A DNA stretch of 64,000 nt from Aeromicrobium senzhongii (lineage in GTDB: Bacteria > Actinomycetota > Actinomycetes > Propionibacteriales > Nocardioidaceae). Below are positions 27,580 to 35,812 of this stretch, piece by piece. The notes under the pieces were generated by a model. It had not been told where the DNA came from. It did no database searches and saw nothing but the letters and a program-made list of their open reading frames with translations. Numbering within the stretch: the stretch's first letter is position 1; each line of letters opens with the position of its first letter. Position numbers and translations under genes: made by a program. The stretch covers positions 2,170,001-2,234,000 of the forward strand of contig NZ_CP060587.1 of assembly GCF_014334735.1 (NCBI RefSeq), written 5' to 3'.

Positions 27580-27666
27580 GCCGATCCTTCCTCACACGCG
27601 GACCGTCCACCCCGATCGCGCCGGGCGTGGTCTGCAGCGTTGCGGATCCGCTCCTAGCATGGACCC

Positions 27667-28221
27667 ATGGCGCAACGGGTTCATGAATTCGACTGGCCCG
27701 ACCGGCTCGTGATCGGCACGGTGGGCCGCCCTGGCGAACGGTCCTTCTACCTGCAGGCGCGGACCGGCGAGCAGCTCGTCAGCGCCCTCATGGAGAAGGA
27801 GCAGTCGGCTGCGCTCGCGGAGAAGCTCGACGAGGTCCTGGACGAGTTGATGGTCCAGGACGGCAACCCCTTCAGCGTGCCGGCCGAGGCTCCGCCGGCA
27901 CTCGACGACCGGGCTCCGCTGGACCAGCCGGTCGTCGAGCAGTTCCGGGTGGGCATCCTCTCGCTGGGCTTCGACCCGTCGACCGCCCAGGTGGTGATCG
28001 AGGCCTTCCCGCTGGTCGAGGACTCCCCGGAGTCCCTGCTGGAGCCGGAGTCCGACGAGCCCGCCGAGGTCTTGCACGTCCGGATCCCCGTCGGTGCCGC
28101 GCGCTCGTTCTGCAAGCGCACCCGGGAGGTCGTCGACGCCGGTCGCCCGACCTGTCCGCTGTGCTTCGGTCCGATGGATCCGGAGGGTCACGTCTGCGAC
28201 CTGCCCGACGGCCTGTCGTGA
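27667..28221 (+). CDS. DUF3090 family protein
   Basis: 184 residues starting MAQRVHEFDWPDRLVIGTVGRPGERSFYLQA, diagnostic of DUF3090. Near the C terminus are a CKRTREVVDAGRPTCPLCFGPMDPEGHVC cysteine pattern (CPLC and a distal Cys) that looks like a zinc ribbon, preceded by an ARSFCKRT helix. Function unknown. TAGCAT lies 6 bases before the ATG, so it can also be transcribed independently of the phosphatase gene. Its stop overlaps the next GTG. Confidence 0.9.
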   Translation: MAQRVHEFDWPDRLVIGTVGRPGERSFYLQARTGEQLVSALMEKEQSAALAEKLDEVLDELMVQDGNPFSVPAEAPPALDDRAPLDQPVVEQFRVGILSLGFDPSTAQVVIEAFPLVEDSPESLLEPESDEPAEVLHVRIPVGAARSFCKRTREVVDAGRPTCPLCFGPMDPEGHVCDLPDGLS

Positions 28222-28970
28222 CGCTCGAGGGCGACCTCGAGCTCGAGGGCCGGGTCCTCCCCGCGTCCAATGCCACCTTCGTCGGCCGGATCGACGGCGT
28301 CCGCGTCGTCTACAAGCCGGTCGCGGGCGAGCGACCACTCTGGGACTTCCCCGGTGTCGTCCTGGCCCACCGCGAGATCGCCGCGCACCTCGTGTCGGAG
28401 GCGACGGGATGGGACGTCGTCCCGCCGACGTGGTGGGGCGAGGGACCGCACGGGCCGGGGATGCTGCAGGTGTGGCAGGAGTCCGACCCCGAGACCGAGG
28501 CCGTGACGCTCGTGCCCGCGCAGGAGCGGCCCGCGGGCTGGTGCCACGTGCTCGACGGGCTGGACGCCGAGGACCGCGTGGTCTCGCTCGTGCACGAGGA
28601 CTCCCCCGGGCTGCGCCAGATGGCCGTGTTCGACGTGCTCACCAACAACGCCGACCGCAAGGGCGGTCACGTCCTGGCGATGCCCGACGGCCACCGCTTC
28701 GGCGTCGACCACGGGCTGACGTTCCACGTCGAGCCCAAGCTGCGCACCGTCCTGTGGGGGTGGATCGGCCAGGAGCTGACCGAGGAGGAGGCAGCCGGCG
28801 TGCAGCGGGTCCGGGCCGCGCTCGACGGGTCGCTCGGTCAGTCCCTGACGAAGCTGCTGGGTGAGCCCGAGCTCGACGCGCTGGTCCAGCGGTGCGACCG
28901 GCTCACCGCCGAGGCCGCCTTCCCGGCTCCGTTCGGGGACATGCCTGCCGTGCCCTGGCCACCGTTCTGA
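28218..28970 (+). CDS. SCO1664-family protein (PI3/4-kinase-like fold)
   Basis: 250 residues. Contains VVYKPVAGERPLWDFP near the N terminus (the lysine of a kinase-like ATP site), the catalytic-loop-like MAVFDVLTNNADRKGGHVL and the FGVDHGLTFH aspartate motif, resembling the HipA/PI-kinase-like superfamily. Actinobacterial homologues follow DUF3090 genes. GTG 28218 forms a GTGA overlap with DUF3090, choosing the start. A kinase activity is inferred from motifs only. Followed by a strong hairpin. Confidence 0.88.
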   Translation: MTLEGDLELEGRVLPASNATFVGRIDGVRVVYKPVAGERPLWDFPGVVLAHREIAAHLVSEATGWDVVPPTWWGEGPHGPGMLQVWQESDPETEAVTLVPAQERPAGWCHVLDGLDAEDRVVSLVHEDSPGLRQMAVFDVLTNNADRKGGHVLAMPDGHRFGVDHGLTFHVEPKLRTVLWGWIGQELTEEEAAGVQRVRAALDGSLGQSLTKLLGEPELDALVQRCDRLTAEAAFPAPFGDMPAVPWPPF

Positions 28971-28990
28971 GACGGAGGCCGGACACGGCG

Positions 28991-29019
28991 ACGGCCGCCC
29001 GGGGAGCCCGGGCGGCCGT
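28991..29019. terminator. Bidirectional hairpin between converging genes
   Basis: Perfect 13-bp arms (28991-29003 and 29007-29019) with a 3-base loop between two convergent genes that end at 28970 and 29036. No U-tract, as is usual for high-GC actinomycete terminators. Confidence 0.8.
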
Positions 29020-29035
29020 TCGGTGTGGAGCTGGT

Positions 29036-29608
29036 TCAGATGGTGGCCAGCTCGGCTTCCTTGGTGCTGGCGTGGCGCAGGCCCAGCAGGGCGAGCACGG
29101 CCAGGAGGGCGGCTCCGACGAAGGAGGCGATCGCGGCCAGGCCGGCGATGGTGCCCATGGTGCCGAAGGCGTAGGCGTTCAGCAGCATGCCGCGCAGGGT
29201 GTTGCCCATGAAGAGCGACTGGCGCAGCGCGGCGACCTGCTGGCCGGCCTCGGAGGCCTTCTCCTCGTCACTGAGGGCCATGAACTCGCCGCTGACCTCT
29301 TCGTAGGTGCGGTTGCCGCTGGAGGCGTTCATGTGGGCGAGGATGTAGTTGTCGGCGAAGGCCCTGGCCTCGTCACCACTGTCCAGCTTGCTGCCGGCGA
29401 AGGGCTCGAGGGCCTCGCGGTCCTTGTCGGACAGGCTCTTGAGCGCCTCACCCTCGGGCATCACGATCTTCTGCGAGACCAGCTGCGACTCGACCTGGTC
29501 TCCGATGAAGGAGCTGGCCCACGTGGCCAATCCACCGGCGACGACCAGCAGTGCGGCCAAGGCCAGTCCGGTCCACGAGATGAGCTTGTCGAATGCCGAG
29601 CGGCGCAT
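29036..29608 (-). CDS. Conserved membrane protein with large extracytoplasmic loop
   Basis: 190 residues: a helix at ~12-33, a ~100-residue polar loop (EALKSLSDKDREALEPFAGSKLDSGDEARAFADNYILAHM) and two C-terminal helices (~140-180). The architecture resembles actinobacterial proteins often mislabelled aromatic ring-opening dioxygenase LigA; I see no catalytic residues and assign no function. The ATG has AGGAGGA at 7 bases. An 18-bp dyad upstream suggests regulated expression. Confidence 0.75.
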   Translation of the reverse strand: MRRSAFDKLISWTGLALAALLVVAGGLATWASSFIGDQVESQLVSQKIVMPEGEALKSLSDKDREALEPFAGSKLDSGDEARAFADNYILAHMNASSGNRTYEEVSGEFMALSDEEKASEAGQQVAALRQSLFMGNTLRGMLLNAYAFGTMGTIAGLAAIASFVGAALLAVLALLGLRHASTKEAELATI

Positions 29609-29650
29609 GATTCTTCCTCCTGAGCGATGACTTCGCGGCGTTGCGTCGTC

Positions 29651-29668
29651 ATCACTGAACTTAGTGAT
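29651..29668 (-). promoter_or_regulatory. Dyad upstream of the membrane protein gene
   Basis: ATCACT-GAACTT-AGTGAT, exact 6-base arms with a 6-base centre, 43 bases before the ATG at 29608. Position and AT content fit an operator near the promoter; the binding protein is unknown. Confidence 0.5.
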
Positions 29669-29739
29669 CGCGCTGCGGCACCGGATGAGGCGAAGGGACC
29701 CAGTTGGCCGGGCCCTTGGTCCCGGCGCACCCGTGACAC

Positions 29740-29777
29740 GACGACGCCCGGCCCCCTCGCGGGGACCGGGCGTCGTC
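29740..29777 (-). terminator. Terminator of the acyl-CoA synthetase gene
   Basis: 12-bp arms (29740-29751 and 29766-29777) around a 14-base loop that itself can pair CCCC/GGGG, giving a long stem 23 bases beyond the fadD-like stop. Confidence 0.75.
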
Positions 29778-29800
29778 GGGCGATACGGCGGGAATCGCAG

Positions 29801-31402
29801 TCAGGACAGCGTCTCGAACGCCGGCAGGTTGCGCTTCATGACCTTGCCCGTGGGGTTGCGGGGCAACTCGTCGAGGAACATGACCGCACGCGGCACGGCG
29901 AACCGGGCGACGTGCGCCTTGGCGTACTCGACGACCTCGTCCTTGGTCAGGGTCTCGCCCTCACGCGGGACGACGTACGCGGCGAGGCTCTGGCCCCACT
30001 GCGGGTCGGCGATGCCGGTCACGACGACGTCCTGGACCTTCGGGTGCTCGATGAGGGCGTCCTCCAGCTCGCGCGGGAAGACGTTCTCGCCACCGGAGAT
30101 GACCATGTCGTCGTCACGGCCGGCCACGAACAGGCGGCCGTTCTCGTCGAAGTAGCCCAGGTCGCCCGAGTGCATGAGGCCGTCGCGGAAGTCCTTGGTC
30201 CGGCCGTCGGTGTAGCCGGCGAACATCATGGAGTTGCCCACGTAGATCACGCCGGTCTCGCCCGGGGGCAGCTCGTGGCCGTTCTCGTCGAGGACCTTGA
30301 CGACCGTGTGCCACGGCACCGTCCCGGCCGTGCCGGGCGCGGCCCGCAGGTCGGCCGGCGTGGCGATCGTGACCCAGCCGGTCTCGGTCGCGCCGTAGAA
30401 GTTGTAGACCGAGTCGGTGAACGTGTCCATGAAGTGCGTGGCCAGCTCGCCGGCCAGGGCCGAGCCGCTGGACGCCGTGATCTTCAGGCTGGAGACGTCG
30501 TTGTTCTTGATGACCTCGGGGTCGGCGTCGACCAGGCGCTGCATCATCAGCGGCACCACGACGAGGACCTTGGCCTTGTACTCGGCGACGTCGCGGATGA
30601 CCTGCTCGGGCACGAAGCGCCGGCGCAGGACGTAGGTCGGCACCGTGGAGAGTCCGAAGCCGAAGTTCAGCAGACCCCAGGAGTGGAACAGCGGCGCCGC
30701 CACGACGACGGTGGAGTTGCCCTCGTAGGGGATGGAGCCGAAGAACGTGAGCAGCGGCTCGAGGTTCTCGGGCTCCTTGCGCTTGGCGCCCTTGGGCAGG
30801 CCGGTGGTGCCGGAGGTGAAGATGACGATGCCGCCGGGCTTCTCGGGCTTGTCGTGGTCGGCGGCGGACTTGCCGGCGGCGAGGCCGGTGAGGGTCGGCA
30901 GGCCGTGCGTGTCGTCGTCCTCCCAGGCCACGACGAGCAGGTCGCGGTCGAGGTCGGAGGCGACCGCCAGGAACTCCTGGTCGAGGATGACCATCTTGGC
31001 GTTCTCGCGCTTGACCAGCTCGGTGAGCTGACCGCCGCTGGCCATCGTGTTGAGCAGCAGCATGCGGCCGCCCATCTGGCTGATCGCGACCATGGCGATG
31101 ACCATGTGGCGATGGTTGCGGCACAGGACCGCGATGGGGTCACCGGGCACGAAGCCCTTGTCCTTGAGCGCCTGCGTCACGCGGTTGATCGCGTTGCTGG
31201 TCTGGCGCCACGTCAGCTGACCCTTGTCGTCGATGATCGCGAGCTGGTCGGGACGGCGCGCGGCCGCGGCGGCGACGGCGGACGGGAATCCCGGACCCCA
31301 CGATGCGAGCTTGCGTCCGGCCTTCACCAGCCGTACGGGGTTCTGGGCCTTCAGCAGCCCGATCCTCCGCAGCACCTTCAACTTGTATCCGAGGTCGCCC
31401 AT
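29801..31402 (-). CDS. Acyl-CoA synthetase (FadD-like AMP-binding enzyme)
   Basis: 533 residues, ANL superfamily. The AMP/ATP motif is VIFTSGTTGLPKGAKR (~residue 195), the adenylate motif YNFYGATETG, and the C-terminal hinge and A8 region SGGENVFPRELEDALIEHP with the catalytic lysine in RNPTGKVMKRNL. It activates a carboxylic acid to an acyl-CoA through an acyl-adenylate; chain length is not evident. ATG 31402 is 5 bases after GGAGAG; ATG 31405 is too close. It sits beside acyl-CoA dehydrogenase and SDR genes of beta-oxidation type. Confidence 0.9.
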   Translation of the reverse strand: MGDLGYKLKVLRRIGLLKAQNPVRLVKAGRKLASWGPGFPSAVAAAAARRPDQLAIIDDKGQLTWRQTSNAINRVTQALKDKGFVPGDPIAVLCRNHRHMVIAMVAISQMGGRMLLLNTMASGGQLTELVKRENAKMVILDQEFLAVASDLDRDLLVVAWEDDDTHGLPTLTGLAAGKSAADHDKPEKPGGIVIFTSGTTGLPKGAKRKEPENLEPLLTFFGSIPYEGNSTVVVAAPLFHSWGLLNFGFGLSTVPTYVLRRRFVPEQVIRDVAEYKAKVLVVVPLMMQRLVDADPEVIKNNDVSSLKITASSGSALAGELATHFMDTFTDSVYNFYGATETGWVTIATPADLRAAPGTAGTVPWHTVVKVLDENGHELPPGETGVIYVGNSMMFAGYTDGRTKDFRDGLMHSGDLGYFDENGRLFVAGRDDDMVISGGENVFPRELEDALIEHPKVQDVVVTGIADPQWGQSLAAYVVPREGETLTKDEVVEYAKAHVARFAVPRAVMFLDELPRNPTGKVMKRNLPAFETLS

Positions 31403-31405
31403 CAT

Positions 31406-31688
31406 CTCTCCAGATCCTGTGTGTCCCACGAGTAGTGTGACGTAGGTTACCAGCGGGTCACTTGCCCGCGGGAGTCCACGGTCCAACATGCGGTGTGGCG
31501 CACACCACATTAGCCACGGGCTGTCACCCCGTGTGTAACCGTCAGTGACAGTTCGAGCGGGGAAACAGCCTCGGATTCCGGGCATTTCAGATACCTGCGG
31601 AATGTCGCCGAAAGTCTCGTCATCTCGGCCGACTGCGCGCAGGATGGACCTCTGGACGGGCGGTCCGTCCGCGACGGGAGTGGTCCAC
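31406..31688. promoter_or_regulatory. Divergent intergenic region with a 15-bp dyad
   Basis: The 283 bases between fadD and the divergent SDR-like gene contain no ORF I trust. GGTGTG-GCG-CACACC (31492-31506) is a clean inverted repeat and candidate operator. The region is locally lower in GC than the genes. No convincing -35/-10 pair was found for either side. Confidence 0.4.
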
Positions 31689-32369
31689 GTGACGAACACG
31701 GTGGCGGTCGTGACCGGCGGCTCCGGCGGCGTGGGACTGGCCATGGCCAAGCTCCTCGCCCGCGACCACCACGTCGTCCTCAGCGACTGCAGCGGCGAGC
31801 GGCTGCACCGTGCCCTGGACGAGCTGGACTCGGCAGGCGTCTCGGCCGAGTCGATCGTCGCGGACGTCACGGACCGGCGCAGCGTCGAGACGCTCATGCG
31901 CGCCGCCCGCGAGGCCGGGCCCATCGCCTCGGTCGTGCACGCGCCCTCGGCGACGGCCCGACGCTCCTGCACCGAGTCCATCGTGCGCTCGCGGGTGCTG
32001 GGCACGATCCACGTCACGGCGGCGACCCTGGCCGTGGCCGGTCTCGGCACGACCCTGGTCCACGCCTCGGCTCACACCGCCGCCGCGGTGCCGGTGTCGG
32101 TGCCGCGCTGGGTCTTCCGGCTCGCGCCGGCCGACCCGGAAGGCGTCGTGACCGCGTTGACCCGCCTGGCCGATCTGGGACCGAGCCGGTGGGGCCCGGC
32201 CGCGGCCCACGCGCTCAGCGGCACCTTCATCGACTGGTACACCGCCCGCATGGCCGAGGTCTACATCGCCTGCGGTGCCCGGCTGCGCTCGGTGACCACC
32301 GAGTCCGTCCTCGAGCTGTGCCGGGACGGGCTGAGCCCGACGACCGAGCCCGAGGAGCCGGCCGCCTGA
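31689..32369 (+). CDS. Degenerate SDR-fold protein lacking the YxxxK catalytic motif
   Basis: 226 residues. The Rossmann start VAVVTGGSGGVGLAMAKLLA and an ADVTDRRSVETLMRAAREAG segment are SDR-like, but the middle reads VHASAHTAAAVPVSVPRWVFRL, with no catalytic tyrosine-lysine pair, and the length is short. It may be a non-catalytic NAD(P)-binding protein or a decaying gene; the frame is open throughout. GTG 31689 has GGGAG at 8 bases. It lies between fadD and an acyl-CoA dehydrogenase convergent to it. Confidence 0.65.
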   Translation: MTNTVAVVTGGSGGVGLAMAKLLARDHHVVLSDCSGERLHRALDELDSAGVSAESIVADVTDRRSVETLMRAAREAGPIASVVHAPSATARRSCTESIVRSRVLGTIHVTAATLAVAGLGTTLVHASAHTAAAVPVSVPRWVFRLAPADPEGVVTALTRLADLGPSRWGPAAAHALSGTFIDWYTARMAEVYIACGARLRSVTTESVLELCRDGLSPTTEPEEPAA

Positions 32370-32375
32370 GGGTGG

Positions 32376-33512
32376 TCAGCCGCGCTTCTTCAGGTCGCGC
32401 CCGATGACCAGGCGCTGGATCTGGTTGGTGCCCTCGAAGATCTGCATCACCTTCGTCTCGCGCATGTACCGCTCGACGGGGAAGTCCTTGGTGTACCCGG
32501 CGCCGCCGAGCACCTGGACGGCGTCGGTGGTGACCTTCATGGCGTTGTCGGTGGCGACCAGCTTGGCGATCGAGGCCTGCCGCGAGAACGGGCGGCCCAG
32601 GTCGCGCAGCCGGGCGGCAGCCAGGTAGGTGGCCCGGGCGCTCTCGACCGCCGCGGCCATGTCGGCCAGCACGAAGGTGAGGCCCTGGTGGTCGATGATC
32701 GGCACGCCGAACGCCTCGCGCTCCTTGGCGTACCGGACGGCCGTGTCGAGCGCCCCCTGGGCGACACCCGTCGCCACGGCGGCGATGCCGAGCCGACCGG
32801 AGTCGAGCCCCGCCAGCGCGATCGCGAGCCCTTGGCCCTCCTCGCCCAGACGGCGCTCCACCGGGACCCGCACGTCGTCGAACAGCATCGTCGCCGTGGT
32901 CGAGCTCATCAGGCCCATCTTGTCCTCGGGCACGTCGGCACTGAGGCCCTCGGCGTCGGCGGGCACGAGGAAGCACGTGATGCCGGCCTCGGCGCGCGCC
33001 ATGACCTTGTAGTAGTCGGCCTGACCGCCGTGGGTGGTCCAGGCCTTCGCGCCGCGGATGACGTACTCGTCGCCGTCACGGCGGGCCGTCGTCCGCATCG
33101 CACCGGGATCGGAGCCGGCGTGCGCCTCCGACAGGCAGTAGGCGCCGAGCAGCTCGCCGCCGAGCATGTCGGGCAGCCACCGCTGCTTCTGCTCGGGCGT
33201 CCCGGCGTGGTCCAGGCCGAAGCAGCTCAGCGCGTGCACGCTGGTCCCGACGCCGACGGCGGCCCATGCCATCGCGATCTCCTCGACGACCTGCAGGTAG
33301 ACCTCGTACGGCTGCCCGCCACCCCCGAGCTCCTCGGCGTACGGCAGACCGAGCAGGCCCGCCCGGCCGAGGGTCCTGAAGACGTCGCGGGGGAACGTCG
33401 CCGTGCGCTCGGCCTGGTCGACGCGCGGACGCAGCTGGTCGTCGACGATCTGGCGGGTGAGGGCGATCAGGTCGCTCGCCTCGTCGCTGGGCATCAGGCG
33501 ATCCACGGCCAC
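32376..33512 (-). CDS. Acyl-CoA dehydrogenase
   Basis: 378 residues. FAD-binding loops AYCLSEAHAGSDPGAMRTTA and KAWTTHGGQADYY, the GVAQGALDTAVRYAKEREAFG helix and the catalytic glutamate in MQIFEGTNQIQRLVIGRDL are all present. It oxidises an acyl-CoA to the trans-2-enoyl-CoA, passing electrons to ETF. GTG 33512 is chosen because AGGAGG lies 6 bases upstream. It diverges from an HSD10-like dehydrogenase across 66 bases, suggesting a shared beta-oxidation or branched-chain pathway. Confidence 0.93.
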   Translation of the reverse strand: MAVDRLMPSDEASDLIALTRQIVDDQLRPRVDQAERTATFPRDVFRTLGRAGLLGLPYAEELGGGGQPYEVYLQVVEEIAMAWAAVGVGTSVHALSCFGLDHAGTPEQKQRWLPDMLGGELLGAYCLSEAHAGSDPGAMRTTARRDGDEYVIRGAKAWTTHGGQADYYKVMARAEAGITCFLVPADAEGLSADVPEDKMGLMSSTTATMLFDDVRVPVERRLGEEGQGLAIALAGLDSGRLGIAAVATGVAQGALDTAVRYAKEREAFGVPIIDHQGLTFVLADMAAAVESARATYLAAARLRDLGRPFSRQASIAKLVATDNAMKVTTDAVQVLGGAGYTKDFPVERYMRETKVMQIFEGTNQIQRLVIGRDLKKRG

Positions 33513-33578
33513 GGCTGTCCTCCTGGGGTGTGTCGGCCCCACCAGCATGGACCACCGATCGGATGGTTGGATCGGGGC

Positions 33579-34355
33579 ATGGACATCAGTGGAGCATCAG
33601 CCATCGTCACCGGCGGCGCCTCGGGCATCGGCGCCGCAGTCGTCCGCCGCCTCGCCGCCGCCGGCGCCCGCGTCGTCGTCGCCGACCTCAACGACGACGC
33701 CGGACAGGCCCTCGCCGCCGAGGTGGGCGGCGTCTTCATCCACGTCGACGTCACCGACACCGAGCAGATCGCCACCGCGGTCGGCGCCGCCGAGGAGCTC
33801 GCCCCGCTGCGCGTGCTGGTGAACTCGGCCGGCATCGGCTGGGCACAGCGCACGGTCGGCCGCGACGGCAGCTTCGAGTCGGCGCACGACCTCGACGCGT
33901 ACAAGAAGGTCATCGCGATCAACCTCATCGGCACCTTCGACGCGATCCGGCTGGCCGCCACGGCGATGAGCCGCACCGAGCCGCTGGAGTCCGGCGAGCG
34001 CGGAGCGATCTGCAACCTCGCCTCCGTGGCCGCGTTCGACGGCCAGATCGGCCAGGCCGCGTACTCCTCGTCGAAGGGTGGCGTCGTGGGCATGACGCTT
34101 CCCGTCGCCCGCGACCTCGCCGCCGTCGGCGTGCGGGTCAACACGGTCGCCCCCGGCCTCATCGACACGCCCATCTACGGCGAGGGCGAGGCCGCCGAGC
34201 AGTTCAAGGCCAAGCTGGGTGAGTCGGTCAACTTCCCGAAGCGTCTCGGGCAGCCCGACGAGCTGGCCAGCATGGTCCTGGAGTGCGTGACGAACTCGTA
34301 CATGAACGGCGAGACGATCCGCGTCGACGGCGCCATCCGGATGCCTCCGCGCTGA
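33579..34355 (+). CDS. SDR 3-hydroxyacyl-CoA dehydrogenase (HSD10-like)
   Basis: 258 residues, classical SDR: cofactor motif TGGASGIG at residue 12, NSAGIG, catalytic Ser region NLASVAAFDGQIGQAAYSSSKGG with YxxxK, and VRVNTVAPGLIDTPIYG. The pattern AYKKVIAINLIGTFDAIRLAATAM and FPKRLGQPDELASMV strongly resembles type-2 3-hydroxyacyl-CoA dehydrogenase/17beta-HSD10. NAD+-dependent oxidation of 3-hydroxyacyl-CoA fits the divergent acyl-CoA dehydrogenase. ATG follows TTGGAT by 6 bases. Confidence 0.88.
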   Translation: MDISGASAIVTGGASGIGAAVVRRLAAAGARVVVADLNDDAGQALAAEVGGVFIHVDVTDTEQIATAVGAAEELAPLRVLVNSAGIGWAQRTVGRDGSFESAHDLDAYKKVIAINLIGTFDAIRLAATAMSRTEPLESGERGAICNLASVAAFDGQIGQAAYSSSKGGVVGMTLPVARDLAAVGVRVNTVAPGLIDTPIYGEGEAAEQFKAKLGESVNFPKRLGQPDELASMVLECVTNSYMNGETIRVDGAIRMPPR

Positions 34356-34401
34356 CCCGAGTCGGCTCGCAGGGGTGGGTGCGGTTCGGCAAGATGGACC
34401 C

Positions 34402-34959
34402 GTGCGTGCTCTCATCGTGATCGACCTGCAGGAAGACTTCCTCAACCCGCCGCCGCTGCGCGAACAACGCTCCGCGATCGTCCGCGCCACGCAGGAGTGG
34501 ACCGACTGGGCCAGACGCCACGACGTGCCCGTCGTCGAGGTCCGTACCGTCCTGCCGCAGGACAAGCTGACGTGGGCCAGGAACATGCGCGAGGACGACC
34601 AGCCGGTCGTCCTCGAGGGCACGCACGGTGCCGAGCTGCTGGCCGAGCTCGACCTGCGTCCCGACGTGACGGTCATCAAGCGCCGCGACGACGCGTTCCA
34701 CCGCACCGACCTGCTCGAGCGGCTGCACGAGCTGGAGGTCGACGAGCTGGTCATCGCCGGCGTCGTCACCGAGGCCTGCATCGCCATGACGGCGGCGTCG
34801 GCCTACGCCCACGACTTCACGGTGTGGATCGCCGAGGGCGCCGTGACGTCGGGCGACGACCAGGCCCACGAGGCGGCACTGCGGTGGCTCAAGGAGCAGT
34901 ACCGCCAGGAGGTCGTGTCGCCCGAGGAGCTCGAGTCCCGCCCGGGCGACTCGGCCTGA
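34402..34959 (+). CDS. Isochorismatase-family cysteine hydrolase
   Basis: 185 residues. Catalytic triad positions are visible: Asp in VIDLQEDFL, Lys in VIKRRDDAFHRTDL and Cys in VIAGVVTEACIAMTAASAYA. Members include nicotinamidase, N-carbamoylsarcosine amidase and related amidohydrolases; the substrate is not evident from sequence. GTG 34402 is preceded by CAAGAT at 6 bases, again leaderless-like. Convergent with the small acidic protein gene with no gap. Confidence 0.87.
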   Translation: MRALIVIDLQEDFLNPPPLREQRSAIVRATQEWTDWARRHDVPVVEVRTVLPQDKLTWARNMREDDQPVVLEGTHGAELLAELDLRPDVTVIKRRDDAFHRTDLLERLHELEVDELVIAGVVTEACIAMTAASAYAHDFTVWIAEGAVTSGDDQAHEAALRWLKEQYRQEVVSPEELESRPGDSA

Positions 34960-35172
34960 TCAGTCGTCGGCCTCGTCCTCACCCGGGCCACCGGTCCCCG
35001 GGTCGTCGGTGACGGGCAGGTCGGGCACGCCGTCGGCACCGACACCGGGCACGGTCGACGCGCCGCCGTCGGGATCGCCGCCACCTGGCTCGCCGACCTG
35101 CTCGTGCTGGGGGTCGACGGTCAGGTCGTCGGCGTCCGGTGTCTTCTTCTCAAGGTCCGGCTTGGCTTCCAT
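34960..35172 (-). CDS. Small acidic disordered protein (70 aa)
   Basis: 70 residues with no hydrophobic core: MEAKPDLEKKTPDADD, glycine-rich middle and a DPGTGGPGEDEADD tail. Composition (Asp, Glu, Gly, Pro) predicts a fully disordered, hydrophilin-like protein. ATG 35172 has GGAAGG at 8 bases and lies inside the end of the upstream methyltransferase gene. It is the last gene of the 37.9-35.0 kb operon. Similar small proteins occur at 38003 and 54834. Function unknown. Confidence 0.65.
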   Translation of the reverse strand: MEAKPDLEKKTPDADDLTVDPQHEQVGEPGGGDPDGGASTVPGVGADGVPDLPVTDDPGTGGPGEDEADD

Positions 35173-35812
35173 CTGCTCTTCCTTCCGTCGTGCGGCGCAG
35201 CAGCAGGACTGCTCCGCCGTCGAACTGCCGACTCTCGGCGATCGTGAGACCGCGCTGTGCCGCGTCGGACACCAACTCACGGCCCTGCTCGACATCGCGC
35301 AACTGCAGCAGCGCGGCACCATCGGTGACGAGGTGCCGCACGATGACGTCGAGGCACTCACGGGCGAGGTCCAGGCCGTCGCCACCGCCGTCGATCGCCG
35401 TGAGGGGGTCCTCCGGGAACCGGGTCACGTCGCCGGACGGCAGGTACGGCGGATCGGCGAGGATCAGCGCGAAGCGCTCGTCCACCATGACCGCCTCGGA
35501 CATCGTGCCGTGGCGGATGTCGCTGTCGACACCCCACGCGCGGGCGTTGCGGGACGCCCAGACGCAGGCGTGCAGGTCCGCGTCGACCTGCACGAGCGGC
35601 CGGTTCGTCCCGCTGACGGCCAGCAGCCCGATGTGCCCCGCGCCGGAGCAGACCTCGAGCACGGGACCGTCGGGCAGCTCGTCGAGCAGCTCGCGCGCCC
35701 ACAGCGACTGGGCCTCGGTCCACGGCCGGGGCGTCAGGACCCGCTCGTCGTAGCCGATCCCCCGGCCCCCGAACGTCGCCAGCTGCGCCTGCGGCTCCGA
35801 TGTCTGCAGCAT
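35150..35812 (-). CDS. Class I SAM-dependent methyltransferase (PrmC/RsmC-like)
   Basis: 220 residues. Motif I is VLEVCSGAGHIGLLA (~residue 52) and motif IV ILADPPYLPSGDVTRFPEDP, the DPPY form typical of N-methyltransferases acting on a planar nitrogen (PrmC, RsmC/D class). The substrate (protein glutamine, rRNA base or small molecule) is not determined. The ATG shares one base with the upstream SDR stop. Part of a stress-type operon. Confidence 0.85.
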   Translation of the reverse strand: MLQTSEPQAQLATFGGRGIGYDERVLTPRPWTEAQSLWARELLDELPDGPVLEVCSGAGHIGLLAVSGTNRPLVQVDADLHACVWASRNARAWGVDSDIRHGTMSEAVMVDERFALILADPPYLPSGDVTRFPEDPLTAIDGGGDGLDLARECLDVIVRHLVTDGAALLQLRDVEQGRELVSDAAQRGLTIAESRQFDGGAVLLLRRTTEGRADGSQAGP

